Shown here in pieces: positions 26,191 through 36,640 of a DNA stretch of 64,000 bases. Position 1 is the first letter of the stretch; the number at the start of each line of letters is the position of its first letter. A program made the position numbers and the translations under genes. The notes under the pieces are model-generated. The model was not told where the DNA came from, ran no database searches, and saw only the letters and a program-made list of their open reading frames with translations. The DNA comes from an uncultured Clostridia bacterium (GTDB lineage Bacteria > Bacillota > Clostridia > Oscillospirales > Acutalibacteraceae), in assembly GCA_947585965.1 (NCBI GenBank), contig CANPXK010000001.1, positions 1-64,000 of the forward strand. The letters are read 5' to 3'.

Positions 26191-26989
26191 TTCGGCACTA
26201 ATGTTGGAAAAATATTTTTTTTGGCTCGTCGTTTACAGTGTGATCGGATGGGTATATGAATCCGCCCTTGAATCTTTCAGACAGAAAAAACTTGTAAACC
26301 GCGGATTTCTTAACGGACCGTATTGTCCTATCTACGGCTTTGGTTCCCTCCTTGATGTTATAATACTGGGGAACCTGAGATATAATGCGTTTCTGTTGTT
26401 CGTATCAAGTGCGGTTCTTACGTGCATACTTGAATACATAACCTCTGTCGTTATGGAAAAGATATTCAATGTGCGTTGGTGGGATTATAATGACTTTAAA
26501 TTTACTGTATTCGGAAAGGAAATATTTGTTGGAAAGTTTAATATAAACGGCAGAATATGCCTTGTCGGTGCCCTCGCATTCGGTACACTTTCTATATTGC
26601 TTGTGTATTTCATTCATCCTTTTATAGTGTCCATGACCGATAGGTTTTCCTATCCCCTGTTTCACTATGTCTGCGGCGGTTTGTTTATTTTGATCCTTAT
26701 AGACTGTCTGCATACGATATTGGGTTTTTCAAGCTTCAACGAGAAGCTTAAGGGACTTTCTGCAAATATAAGCCATATTAAGGGTAGTATTAATGATAAG
26801 GTTCAATCAACTGCCGCTTATGAGAAAATAAATTCTGCATACGACAAGTTTGTCAAAAGCCTGAATAACCAGCAAATAAGGCTTATTCATTCATTTTCTC
26901 ACCTCAGATCCATAAAATACAGAAAAATTTCCGAGGAGGTAAGAAAATTCGTTTTTAGAAAAGACAGAAATAAGGGCAAGAAAAAATAA
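26183..26989 (+). CDS. Putative ABC transporter permease family (PF06541-like) membrane protein
   Basis: VIGWVYESALESFRQKKLVNRGFLNGPYCPIYGFG. Confidence 0.8.
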   Translation: MPDSALMLEKYFFWLVVYSVIGWVYESALESFRQKKLVNRGFLNGPYCPIYGFGSLLDVIILGNLRYNAFLLFVSSAVLTCILEYITSVVMEKIFNVRWWDYNDFKFTVFGKEIFVGKFNINGRICLVGALAFGTLSILLVYFIHPFIVSMTDRFSYPLFHYVCGGLFILILIDCLHTILGFSSFNEKLKGLSANISHIKGSINDKVQSTAAYEKINSAYDKFVKSLNNQQIRLIHSFSHLRSIKYRKISEEVRKFVFRKDRNKGKKK

Positions 26990-27096
26990 AAAGAGGAAAT
27001 TTCCGCAGTATCTTTCGGGAATTTCCTTTTTATTATTGCACTTTTCTTATACTGTATATTACTGTGTATAATAAATATAAAAAATGAGGTACGATT

Positions 27097-27400
27097 GTGA
27101 GTAAAAAAATTCTGATTATTGAAGACGATAACGAAATAAACCGTATGCTGAAAATTCTTCTTGAAAGCAACAGCTATACAACGGCAAGTGCATATTCCGG
27201 CACTATGAGTGCAATACATGATATAGAAAAAGCTCAATCTTATTGCAATTCTTGAGGAATCAACGGATATTTCAAGAACAAGCGGAAGCACCGGTCTTGG
27301 TCTTGCGATAGCAAAGCAATTTACGGAAATTCTCGGCGGAAAGATATATGCCGAATACAAGGACGGGATTTTCTCAATAACTTTAAAATTCAACAAATAA
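27097..27400 (+). pseudogene. Fused remnant of a two-component system (response-regulator N-terminus joined to histidine-kinase C-terminus)
   Basis: SKKILIIEDDNEINRMLKILLESNSY... then frameshift to ISRTSGSTGLGLAIAKQFTEILGGKIYAEYKDGIFSITLKFNK*. Confidence 0.8.
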
Positions 27401-27446
27401 AAAAGCAAAAGCCGAGTTATTCTGAAACGAAGGCTTTTGCTTTTTT
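27400..27446. terminator. Terminator hairpin
   Basis: AAAAAGCAAAAGCC...GGCTTTTGCTTTTTT. Confidence 0.8.
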
Positions 27447-27464
27447 GAATAATGATGTACAAAA

Positions 27465-28334
27465 TCAATCCTTTTCAAGCTTCTTCAGCTTTTCTATCTC
27501 GGATCTGTCAAGACGTATCTGTCCGTCCTTGATTATTCTGACCTCGGATACATTATAAGTATGGGGTGCGGCATCCGGTGCTTTATTGAGCGATACAGTA
27601 AGTGTGCCCGTGATAAGATTTACATCAATGACATTTCCGTTTCCGTCCGGAGTTTCAACTATAGCCCCTATTTTCGGGGTTGTTTTCAGCAGACTTGTGT
27701 ATACATCCTGCTCATATTTAAGACAACACATAAGTCTGCCGCACGTTCCGGATATCTTGACAGGGTTAAGCGACATTCCTTGTTCCTTCGCCATTTTTAT
27801 CGAAACAGGCTGAAATTCACCAAGGAATGTATTACAGCAAAACGGTCTTCCGCATATGCCGAGTCCGCCGAGCATTTTTGCTTCATCACGCACACCTATC
27901 TGTCTCAGTTCTATCCTTGTCCTGAACACGTAAGCGAGATCCTTTACAAGCTCTCGAAAATCCACTCTTCCATCCGCTGTAAAGTAAAACAGTATCTTAT
28001 TATTGTCAAAGGTATATTCCACGTCAACAAGCTTCATCTGCAATTTATGCTTTGCAATTTTCTCTTCACAGATTCTGAATGCTTCAACTTCTTTTTTCTT
28101 GTTTGCCCCGACAATTTTCATATCATCGTCGGTTGCCTTTCTGATAAGCTTTTTCAGAGGTTTGCTTATCTTATCATCGGTCATCTCCTTGTTTGCCATT
28201 GCAACCTTGCCGCACTCTACACCTCTGCTTGTTTCAACTATAACATTATCGCCTACACGAAGCTCTAAACCGTCCGGATCGAAATAATAAATTTTTCCCA
28301 CATCTTTAAATCTTACGCCTATTACACTAATCAT
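27465..28334 (-). CDS. ricT: PSP1 domain protein RicT/YaaT
   Basis: GLGICGRPFCCNTFLGEFQPVSIKMAKEQ...KISGTCGRLMCCLKYE. Confidence 0.92.
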   Translation of the reverse strand: MISVIGVRFKDVGKIYYFDPDGLELRVGDNVIVETSRGVECGKVAMANKEMTDDKISKPLKKLIRKATDDDMKIVGANKKKEVEAFRICEEKIAKHKLQMKLVDVEYTFDNNKILFYFTADGRVDFRELVKDLAYVFRTRIELRQIGVRDEAKMLGGLGICGRPFCCNTFLGEFQPVSIKMAKEQGMSLNPVKISGTCGRLMCCLKYEQDVYTSLLKTTPKIGAIVETPDGNGNVIDVNLITGTLTVSLNKAPDAAPHTYNVSEVRIIKDGQIRLDRSEIEKLKKLEKD

Positions 28335-28350
28335 ATTTTCCTCCGAATAT

Positions 28351-29307
28351 TTACACTCTCAGCACAGATGAAAGCCATGTGCCGAAAAAATTAAGATTAA
28401 CATTTATTTCCAGAACCTGCTTTGCTCTCTCTATATTTTCCGCAAGTCTGAATATTCTGTTTTTGGTCATTCGCTTTGCAGCGTCCGAAGCAATCGCTGA
28501 ATTGGTTTTGGCACCGACAGATGCCTTGACACATTCAGCGGCATTCTCGGTCAGAAAATCAAGAACACTCACCGCAAAAACACGACTTTGTGACATTTTG
28601 CTTGTCAAGGTAAGTACATTATATTCGTTTCCCTTTGTAACAGCAACGAATATTTCATCGGCAAGCTTTTTTGCTTCTTCCCCACCGCTTTCAATCATCC
28701 CGATGGTCTTGCCTATGTTTCCGTCACACAACTGTGCCGCATGGAGAATATCTCCGTAATCCCTTTCGGGAAAAAGCCGTAAAACATATTCAGCCGCCGC
28801 TTCGGGCGTTGCAGGATAAAGCGTATATAAACGGGAACGTGAACGAACAGTCTGCAAAAGCATATTTGCGGATGTTACCGTAATAATAAAAGCAACATTT
28901 GCCGGCGGTTCCTCCAAAACCTTAAGAAAAGCATTCTGAGCCGGAGCAAGCATTTTATCGCAGTTTAAAAGAAGATATACCTTGGTCGGTGCTTCATTGG
29001 GCATGATATATGAATCGGCACGGATATTTCTTATAGCGTCAACATTAAGCTCGCCCGTATTATCCCCGTTTGCCGTGAATATATCGGGGTGTGATGAATG
29101 CATAGCCTTGATACAAGCGGCACATTTTCCGCAGGGTCGGCTATCGGACGAACATACAAAGCTTTGTGCAATTATTTTTGCGAGGGTTTGTTTTCCCGTA
29201 CCTTTTGCACCGTCCAATATTATAGCATGAGGCAGTGTATTGGTTTTCACTGCTTCGGTTATTTCTTCAATTAATTTATCATTAGCAACAAATTCATTAA
29301 ACTGCAT
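28351..29307 (-). CDS. holB: DNA polymerase III delta prime subunit
   Basis: AIILDGAKGTGKQTLAK, NAFLKVLEEPPANVAFI. Confidence 0.9.
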   Translation of the reverse strand: MQFNEFVANDKLIEEITEAVKTNTLPHAIILDGAKGTGKQTLAKIIAQSFVCSSDSRPCGKCAACIKAMHSSHPDIFTANGDNTGELNVDAIRNIRADSYIMPNEAPTKVYLLLNCDKMLAPAQNAFLKVLEEPPANVAFIITVTSANMLLQTVRSRSRLYTLYPATPEAAAEYVLRLFPERDYGDILHAAQLCDGNIGKTIGMIESGGEEAKKLADEIFVAVTKGNEYNVLTLTSKMSQSRVFAVSVLDFLTENAAECVKASVGAKTNSAIASDAAKRMTKNRIFRLAENIERAKQVLEINVNLNFFGTWLSSVLRV

Positions 29308-29404
29308 GACACAAACCGCTTTCCGTAAAATTTTACGAACATACCGCTTATGCTATTATAAACTATTTTTATATAATTTACAAGTTTTTAATTTTTCCTT
29401 TTAT

Positions 29405-30748
29405 TCATTTTCTAAGTAAATTTTTATCGGATTTATAATTTACCTGTTTTGATAAAAGTATAAGTGCCGCAAGATTAGGTATAGCCATAAGCCCGTTAAG
29501 CGTATCGGATATTTCCCATACAAGTGAAATACTCATTATACTCCCTATATATGCTGTCAGTGCATAAACAAAACGATATACACCTATATATTTTCCCCCC
29601 GTAAGGTATTCAAGACTTTTTTCACCGTAATAGCACCACGATACAAGGGTAGCAAAGGCAAACAGAATTATAGACAGTGAAATAAAAATTTTTCCGATTA
29701 TTCCGAGGGCTCCCTCAAATGCCGCGGTGCTTAGTGATATTCCATCAAGCGAAGATTTATCAAAACCGGATGTAATTATACACAAAGCCATAAGCGTACA
29801 TAAAACAATGGTATCCATAAATACCTGAAACATACCCCACATTCCCTGCCTGTATGGGTCATCTGTATCGGCTGCCGCATGAACTATCGGAGAACTTCCG
29901 AGCCCTGCCTCATTAGAAAATACGCCTCTTGATATTCCGTACTTGATTGCCCTTGCCATACCGTAACCCATAAAGCCACCGGCAACACACTGTAAATCAA
30001 AAGCTTCCGTAAAAATTTTAACAAAGGCATCCGGTATCTCACGGAAATTTATACCTATAACTATGACAGCGGCGAGAATATACAGAACGGCCATTGTCGG
30101 AACGAGTTTTTCCGTAAGTGCGGCTATACGGTCTATACCGCCCATAATTATAATCCCCACAGCCACTGCTATTACGATTCCGCTTATTTGCGGGGAAATA
30201 CCAAAACCTTCATTCAGTGCCCCGGCTACGGAATTTGCCTGTGTCATATTTCCCATACCGAGTGCGGCAACAGTACATATAACGGCAAAAACCACAGCCG
30301 CCCACTTACAATGAAGACCCTTTTCAATGTAATACATAGGTCCTCCCACATACTTACCGTTCCTTTTTTCCCTGTATTTTACTCCGAGAACATTTTCAGC
30401 AAAAATAGTAGCCATACCAAAGACAGCGGCAACCCACATCCAGAATATTGCCCCTGCTCCGCCAAGGCTTATCGCTCCGGCAACACCGACAATATTTCCC
30501 GTGCCTATCGCCCCGGCAAGAGCCGTAGCCATTGCCTGAAACGGTGAAATTTTTCCCTTTCCCCTTTTGCCCTCCTTTTTTTTAAAAATAGACATAAAGG
30601 TTTCGTTCCACCAATATTTAAAATGCCTTATCTGAAAAAATCGAAGCTTAAATGTATAAAAAATACCTATGCCTAACAGCACGCAAAGCATAAAAGGTCC
30701 CCATACTATACCATTGATAAATGAATTGATTTTTTCAACAGTTTCCAT
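29405..30748 (-). CDS. Sodium:alanine symporter (AGCS) family
   Basis: ALAGAIGTGNIVGVAGAISLGGAGAIFWMW, GVFSNEAGLGSSPIVHA. Confidence 0.95.
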   Translation of the reverse strand: METVEKINSFINGIVWGPFMLCVLLGIGIFYTFKLRFFQIRHFKYWWNETFMSIFKKKEGKRGKGKISPFQAMATALAGAIGTGNIVGVAGAISLGGAGAIFWMWVAAVFGMATIFAENVLGVKYREKRNGKYVGGPMYYIEKGLHCKWAAVVFAVICTVAALGMGNMTQANSVAGALNEGFGISPQISGIVIAVAVGIIIMGGIDRIAALTEKLVPTMAVLYILAAVIVIGINFREIPDAFVKIFTEAFDLQCVAGGFMGYGMARAIKYGISRGVFSNEAGLGSSPIVHAAADTDDPYRQGMWGMFQVFMDTIVLCTLMALCIITSGFDKSSLDGISLSTAAFEGALGIIGKIFISLSIILFAFATLVSWCYYGEKSLEYLTGGKYIGVYRFVYALTAYIGSIMSISLVWEISDTLNGLMAIPNLAALILLSKQVNYKSDKNLLRK

Positions 30749-30876
30749 TTTAACACTTCACCCCATACATATATATAATTATTTAGGAACTAATATGATT
30801 TGCAAAGCTATATGCTTATATGATATAATTGATATACAGTTTATTACAATGTAATTATCAATGACGAGGTATAAAA

Positions 30877-31845
30877 ATGGAATTTCCGTCTGAGCTTAAA
30901 AACCAAATTGAGATGAATGCTTCCAAGTGGTCAATATCCGAATTAAAAAAGACTTCGGATAACATAACAAAGAAATATAAAAATGAAAGCGGCAAGGGTA
31001 AAAGACTTATTACGGATAAACTTGAAGCAGCCGTATATTCCGTGGTGCGTATGCCTGCAACCTTTGCGGCTGTATCAGAGGCTGTTTCACATACGCTTGA
31101 AATTGTGGGAGAGGAATACGATATAAAAACACTTCTTGATGTTGGAGCAGGTACAGGTGCGGCAGCATGGGCGGCAGACTGTCAGCTTGAACTTGACGAG
31201 ATAACCTGCTCAGAACGTGAAAAGGAAATGTCCGCACTTGGTATTGAGTTTATGAAATCAGGAAGTACAGCACTTAAAAATGCCAAATGGATATATCACG
31301 ATATTGCACGTTCCGAACTACCCTATAGTGCTGATCTTGTGACAGCGGCATATGTCCTGAATGAATTGTCGGATTCGCAGCGTATTGATACAATAAAAAA
31401 GCTTTGGAAAGCTGCAAATAAAGTACTTATTATCATAGAACCCGGCACCCCGGACGGTTTTACCGGGCTTAGTACGGCAAGAGATATACTGCTCAAGGAC
31501 GGTGCACATATTGCCGCCCCCTGTCCGCATGAAAATAAGTGCAGAATATCTTCCGGTGACTGGTGTCATTTTACGGCAAGGGTGCAGAGAAGCAGACTTC
31601 ACAAAATGCTTAAGGGCGGCGATGCACCTTTTGAGGATGAAAAATATTCATATATGGCATTTGTCCGTACAAATACGGAAATAAACGGCTCAAGAATACT
31701 TCGTCACCCATACATAAGTAAGGGTAAAATATCTATGGAGCTATGCTCGAAAAATGAGAATACTACCGCAATTATAACAAAAAAGCAGGGAGAGCTTTTT
31801 AAAATTGCGAAAAAGCTAAAATGCGGTGATATATTGCCAAAATAA
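30877..31845 (+). CDS. Rsm22-like small ribosomal subunit methyltransferase
   Basis: LLDVGAGTGAAAWAA; CPHENKCRI..WCHFTARVQRSRLHKMLKGG. Confidence 0.85.
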   Translation: MEFPSELKNQIEMNASKWSISELKKTSDNITKKYKNESGKGKRLITDKLEAAVYSVVRMPATFAAVSEAVSHTLEIVGEEYDIKTLLDVGAGTGAAAWAADCQLELDEITCSEREKEMSALGIEFMKSGSTALKNAKWIYHDIARSELPYSADLVTAAYVLNELSDSQRIDTIKKLWKAANKVLIIIEPGTPDGFTGLSTARDILLKDGAHIAAPCPHENKCRISSGDWCHFTARVQRSRLHKMLKGGDAPFEDEKYSYMAFVRTNTEINGSRILRHPYISKGKISMELCSKNENTTAIITKKQGELFKIAKKLKCGDILPK

Positions 31846-31931
31846 AAATTAATTATTTATCAATAATTATTTTACGGATTTTTTGTTGACTTTTAACAAA
31901 AAATACGGTATCATTGTAAGAAACAAAGGGG

Positions 31932-32666
31932 ATGATAAAAATGAAAGAACAACAATTTTTACAGACAGCAGATAAGGTTGCCAAAGAATTGGTAGAATTT
32001 ACACGTCAGGCTGATATAAACGAGGAATACTTCCTCGATATAATTGAAGAAAAGATATTGCCTGTCGAGCAGTTCTTTGCAAATTACGCTTGTGCCATAA
32101 TGGAGGTGGAAACAAAATTCAAGGTGCTGAATGAGCAATTCTCACTGAAATATGATGGTAACCCCATTGAATCAATTCACTCCCGCATAAAGGACTATGA
32201 CAGTATTATACGAAAGATTATACGAAAAAATCTTCCGAGAACACTTGAAGCTATAGAGGAAAATATAAATGACATAGCCGGTGTGCGTGTCATATGTTCG
32301 TTTGTTGATGATATATACCGACTTGCCGCGTGTCTTTTACAGCAGGACGATATAACGCTTATCAGAAAAAAGGATTATATCAAAAATCCGAAACCTTCCG
32401 GTTATAGGAGTCTGCACCTTATTGTACAAGTTCCTATTTTTGTGGAAAACGAAAAGAGACCGGTTAAGGTAGAGGTTCAGCTTCGCACAATAGCTATGGA
32501 TTTCTGGGCAAGTCTTGAACATAAGCTCAGATATAAGAAAAATATCTCCCCGGAAATGATGGAAAAGCTCTCGTATGAATTGACTGACTGTGCCGAAATA
32601 AGTGCTTCGCTTGACAGCCGTATGCAGAATGTAAGAAATCTGATTATATCCGAGAATAATAATTAG
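31932..32666 (+). CDS. GTP pyrophosphokinase, RelQ/YjbM-type small alarmone synthetase
   Basis: DIAGVRVICSFVDDIYRLA, YIKNPKPSGYRSLHLIV, VEVQLRTIAMDFWASLEHKLRYK. Confidence 0.92.
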   Translation: MIKMKEQQFLQTADKVAKELVEFTRQADINEEYFLDIIEEKILPVEQFFANYACAIMEVETKFKVLNEQFSLKYDGNPIESIHSRIKDYDSIIRKIIRKNLPRTLEAIEENINDIAGVRVICSFVDDIYRLAACLLQQDDITLIRKKDYIKNPKPSGYRSLHLIVQVPIFVENEKRPVKVEVQLRTIAMDFWASLEHKLRYKKNISPEMMEKLSYELTDCAEISASLDSRMQNVRNLIISENNN

Positions 32667-32744
32667 AACAGTGTTCATCGTATACCAGAGGGAAATATTA
32701 CAAGAACGATTTATCCTTAATAATTATAATATGGAGGCAGACAT

Positions 32745-33458
32745 ATGGAAACGTATAATGAATTTCTTGACAGAATAAACTCATTTGAAAAAGAAGAACT
32801 TATGATGGATGATAATGCATTCGTACCAAACAAATCCGTACCGCGTAAGGTAAGACCGGACAACAGTTATTCGGATTTTTATGGGGATACTGTTGTATTT
32901 GAGCTTGACAAAAATATAAAGGAACGTGTGGACAAGCTTACAGAGAAGCTTTTCGAGGAGGTTCCCGAGTGTTTTAGTGAAAGACTTCCAAAAAGTACAT
33001 ATCACATCACATTGCATGATTTATATAATTCCCCTGATATAGATAAAATAGCGAATGAAATGTTTTTTGCCGAGGTAAATCTTATAAAGCTTCTTAAAGA
33101 AAATCCAATCGGTGTGCAAAAAATAAAAATGAAAGCCACTTATGTTATTAATATGATAAATACTTCAGTCGTTCTCGGATTCATTCCCTGTAATGAGGCG
33201 GAGTTCAACAAGCTTTCCGATTTGTATGAGCTTATGCATAAAATAAGGATGCTTGACAGACCTCTTACTCCCCATGTTACGCTGGGATATTATAATATCA
33301 ACGGTTTTTCGGAGGACAGTGTAAAAAGTCTTAAAGCAGCGGTAAGAAATCTCAACAGGGAGCTTTCCGACTTTGAGATTGAGCTTTCAACAGAAAAACT
33401 GTACTATCAGAAATTTATCAGCATGAAGGAATATATAAATATATTTTCTCTCGGTTGA
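32745..33458 (+). CDS. Putative 2H phosphoesterase family protein
   Basis: Paired HxT motifs: TYHITLHDL and TPHVTLGYY. Confidence 0.6.
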   Translation: METYNEFLDRINSFEKEELMMDDNAFVPNKSVPRKVRPDNSYSDFYGDTVVFELDKNIKERVDKLTEKLFEEVPECFSERLPKSTYHITLHDLYNSPDIDKIANEMFFAEVNLIKLLKENPIGVQKIKMKATYVINMINTSVVLGFIPCNEAEFNKLSDLYELMHKIRMLDRPLTPHVTLGYYNINGFSEDSVKSLKAAVRNLNRELSDFEIELSTEKLYYQKFISMKEYINIFSLG

Positions 33459-33472
33459 TTTAAAAAAAGGTC

Positions 33473-33745
33473 TTGACATCGGGAAAAAATGAGTTATAAT
33501 ATTGTAGTAAATATATTACGGCTGTGAAGAGAAAAAGAGCGGAGGCTGCACCAAAGAGAGGGGAGCAACGGTGTGATATCCCTGTGTAAGAACGCTCGGG
33601 CTGACTCGGAGCCCTGCAAAAAATGCAGCGTCCGACCGCGTTAAGGCTTTTTGAGTGGCATATGGCTTTTTTGTATGCAATTTGGGTGGTAACACGGATT
33701 CTTTCGTCCCATAACGAAAGGGTTCGTGTTTATTTTTTGAATTAT
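33473..33745 (+). promoter_or_regulatory. T-box leader upstream of alaS
   Basis: TTGACA-16 bp-TATAAT promoter; TTTGGGTGGTAACACGG T-box; downstream ACACGGATTCTTTCGTCCC...GAAAGGGTTCGTGTTTATTTTTT terminator; candidate Ala specifier GCT at 33594. Confidence 0.88.
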
Positions 33746-33802
33746 ACACCCATAAACAAACTGACTGAACAGCTAAAAAAATAATAAAAAAGGTGATAAA
33801 AA

Positions 33803-36430
33803 ATGAAATGGACAGGACTTAATGAGCTGAGGGAAAAATATCTTTCCTTTTTTGAATCAAAGGGACATCTGAGGCTTCCGAGCTTTCCACTTATCCCCCG
33901 TGACGATAAGAGCCTCCTGCTTATCAATTCAGGTATGGCTCCCATGAAAAAGTATTTTACAGGCGAGGTAACACCCCCGCGCAAGAGAGTTACCACATGT
34001 CAGAAATGTATTCGTACCCCCGATATCGAAAGGGTGGGAATAACCGCACGTCACGGAACATTTTTTGAAATGCTCGGAAATTTCTCTTTCGGAGATTATT
34101 TCAAGCATGAGGCTACAAAATGGGCTTGGGAATTCTGCACAGATGTATTGGATCTTCCCGTTGATAAGATATGGGTGTCAATATATGAAAATGATGATGA
34201 AGCTTTCAGAATATGGACAGAGGAGGTCGGAGTTTCTCCCGAGCGTATAGTGCGTCTTGGTAAAGAGGATAATTTCTGGGAGCATGGCGAGGGTCCCTGC
34301 GGTCCGTGTTCAGAACTTTATTTTGACAGAGGAGAAAAATACGGCTGCGGCAAACCAACCTGCGGGGTCGGCTGTGACTGCGACAGATATGTTGAATTCT
34401 GGAATAACGTATTTACTCAGTTCGACAATGACGGCAAGGGAAATTATACACCGCTCGACCACCCGAATATTGATACGGGAATGGGTCTTGAAAGACTTGC
34501 CTGCATTATGCAGGGTGTTGACAATCTTTTCCTTGTTGATACCGTGCAGAATATAATGAAGAAGATAACCGAGCTGGTTGGTGCAAAATACGGTGATGAC
34601 GAAAAAACAGATATTTCACTGCGTGTTATAACAGACCATATAAGAAGTGTTACATTTATGATCGGTGACGGAGTTATGCCCTCAAATGAAGGCAGAGGCT
34701 ATGTACTCCGCAGACTTCTCAGGAGAGCGGCACGTCACGGCAGACTTCTCGGTGTGAGTGAACCTTTCCTCTATAAAGTTGTTGATACGGTGATTGCAGA
34801 AAATCCCGCATACCCCGAGCTTTCGGAGAAGCGTGAAATTATAGTTAAGGTAATAAAAACCGAGGAAGAAGCTTTCTGCCGTACTCTCGATCAGGGTTCC
34901 GCACTCCTCAATGATATAATAGAAAAATCCGAAGTAAACAGAATTTCGGGCGAAGATGCATTCAAGCTTAACGATACATTCGGCTTCCCCATAGATCTGA
35001 TTAAGGAAATTGCGGCAGAAAAAGGAATGATAGTTGATCTTGAGGGGTATGAAAAACTTCTCAAGGAACAGAAAGCACGTGCAAAGGCAGCAAGGAAAAA
35101 TGCGGGAGCCGAGGCATGGCTCAGTGATGCCGTTGATTTCGGCAATATAGAAAAAACAGAATTTCTCGGTTATACGCAGCTAAACTCAGAGGCAAGGATT
35201 CTTGCCATTGTCAAGGGCGGAGAAAAGGTTGAATTCGGCGGTACGGGTGATGATGTTGTAATTGTCCTTGATAAGACCCCGTTCTATGCGGAAAGCGGCG
35301 GACAGGTCGGAGATACAGGTATACTCACCACTGATAATTCGGTTATCAAAGTTGCAGATACCGTTAAGGACAATAACGGAATATATATGCATCGCTGTGA
35401 AATTTCCGAGGGTACTATTGAAGTCGGGGATATTATAAATGCCCGTGTTGATGAAGATACAAGGTATAACATTATGCGTAACCACACAGCGGCACATCTT
35501 CTTCAGGCTGCACTCCGTCAGGTTCTCGGAACTCATGTTGAGCAGGCAGGTCAGCTTGTTACTGCCGATAAGCTTCGTTTTGACTTCACACATTTTTCGG
35601 CTGTAACTCCCGAGGAGCTTAAGAAGGTTGAAAATCTTGTAAATGAGCAGATTTTCAAGGGAATTGATGTAGTAACAAAGGAAATGCCCGTAGACGAGGC
35701 AAAGAAGCTTGGGGCGATGGCACTGTTCGGAGAAAAATACGGTGATATTGTACGTGTTGTTATGGTTGACGAATTTTCAAAGGAATTCTGCGGAGGTACA
35801 CATATAGAGAACACCTCAAAAATCGGACTTTTCCGCATAATCGGAGAAAACTCCGTGGCAGCCGGTGTAAGAAGAATTGAGGCTGTAACAGGCAGAGGCG
35901 TACTTTTGGTTCTTGATGAAATTACGGATATACTGACAAAATCCATGAAGCTGTTCAAGTCAACCGCCATGTCGGGCTTTGTTGCGGCAAGCGAAAAGGT
36001 AATAGAGGAAATGAAAGCCAAAGACAGAGAAATATCGGTTCTGACATCCAAGCTTTCCGCACAGGGTGTGGAGAATATGCTTTCTTCCGCATCAGGGAAA
36101 AATGGTGTGCGTATAGCAGCCGCAAAATTCCTTAATACTAATACGGCAACACTTAAGACTATGACAGACTGTCTGCTTGACACCGCTCCGGATTGCATTG
36201 CAGTAATGTTCGGAGTAGACGATGGAAAAGCAAATATTTCCGTTGCAGTCGGCAAGGAGGCTCAGGCAAAGGGCGGTCATGCGGGTAAAATCGTCAAGGC
36301 TGTAGCCGAGCTTGTCGGAGGTAAGGGCGGCGGAAAACCCGAACGTGCTATGGCAGGTGTCGGGGATATTTCCAAAATTGACTTTGCCCTCGGAAAAATC
36401 GAGGAAATTGTCACTGAGTATATAAAATAA
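33803..36430 (+). CDS. alaS: Alanyl-tRNA synthetase
   Basis: Full-length AlaS; NHTAAHLL editing motif, CGGTHIENT. Confidence 0.98.
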   Translation: MKWTGLNELREKYLSFFESKGHLRLPSFPLIPRDDKSLLLINSGMAPMKKYFTGEVTPPRKRVTTCQKCIRTPDIERVGITARHGTFFEMLGNFSFGDYFKHEATKWAWEFCTDVLDLPVDKIWVSIYENDDEAFRIWTEEVGVSPERIVRLGKEDNFWEHGEGPCGPCSELYFDRGEKYGCGKPTCGVGCDCDRYVEFWNNVFTQFDNDGKGNYTPLDHPNIDTGMGLERLACIMQGVDNLFLVDTVQNIMKKITELVGAKYGDDEKTDISLRVITDHIRSVTFMIGDGVMPSNEGRGYVLRRLLRRAARHGRLLGVSEPFLYKVVDTVIAENPAYPELSEKREIIVKVIKTEEEAFCRTLDQGSALLNDIIEKSEVNRISGEDAFKLNDTFGFPIDLIKEIAAEKGMIVDLEGYEKLLKEQKARAKAARKNAGAEAWLSDAVDFGNIEKTEFLGYTQLNSEARILAIVKGGEKVEFGGTGDDVVIVLDKTPFYAESGGQVGDTGILTTDNSVIKVADTVKDNNGIYMHRCEISEGTIEVGDIINARVDEDTRYNIMRNHTAAHLLQAALRQVLGTHVEQAGQLVTADKLRFDFTHFSAVTPEELKKVENLVNEQIFKGIDVVTKEMPVDEAKKLGAMALFGEKYGDIVRVVMVDEFSKEFCGGTHIENTSKIGLFRIIGENSVAAGVRRIEAVTGRGVLLVLDEITDILTKSMKLFKSTAMSGFVAASEKVIEEMKAKDREISVLTSKLSAQGVENMLSSASGKNGVRIAAAKFLNTNTATLKTMTDCLLDTAPDCIAVMFGVDDGKANISVAVGKEAQAKGGHAGKIVKAVAELVGGKGGGKPERAMAGVGDISKIDFALGKIEEIVTEYIK

Positions 36431-36442
36431 TAAATTTTAAAG

Positions 36443-36487
36443 GGACTTAGTCTTAATTCCGGATGATAAAGACTAAGTCCGTTTTTA
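36443..36487 (+). terminator. alaS terminator
   Basis: GGACTTAGTCTT...AAGACTAAGTCC then GTTTTTATAT. Confidence 0.85.
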
Positions 36488-36501
36488 TATAAATTTTAAA
36501 A

Positions 36502-36530
36502 CAGGGCTGCCACATAACATGGCAGCCCTG
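36502..36530 (-). terminator. Terminator for the minus-strand gene
   Basis: CAGGGCTGCCA/TGGCAGCCCTG perfect hairpin, then TTTTAAAATTT on the minus strand. Confidence 0.7.
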
Positions 36531-36640
36531 CTGAGCTCTAAGCTATTTAGTTAATGGCGTTAATACCGATTTACACATCAGAGACGCCAACACCGGCAGC
36601 ATAATAATAATCCTTGCCGTAATCGCCATAACGGTAATCA

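Noticed and set aside
27561-28268. 235-aa plus-strand ORF
   Set aside because: Antisense to ricT; low-complexity shadow ORF.
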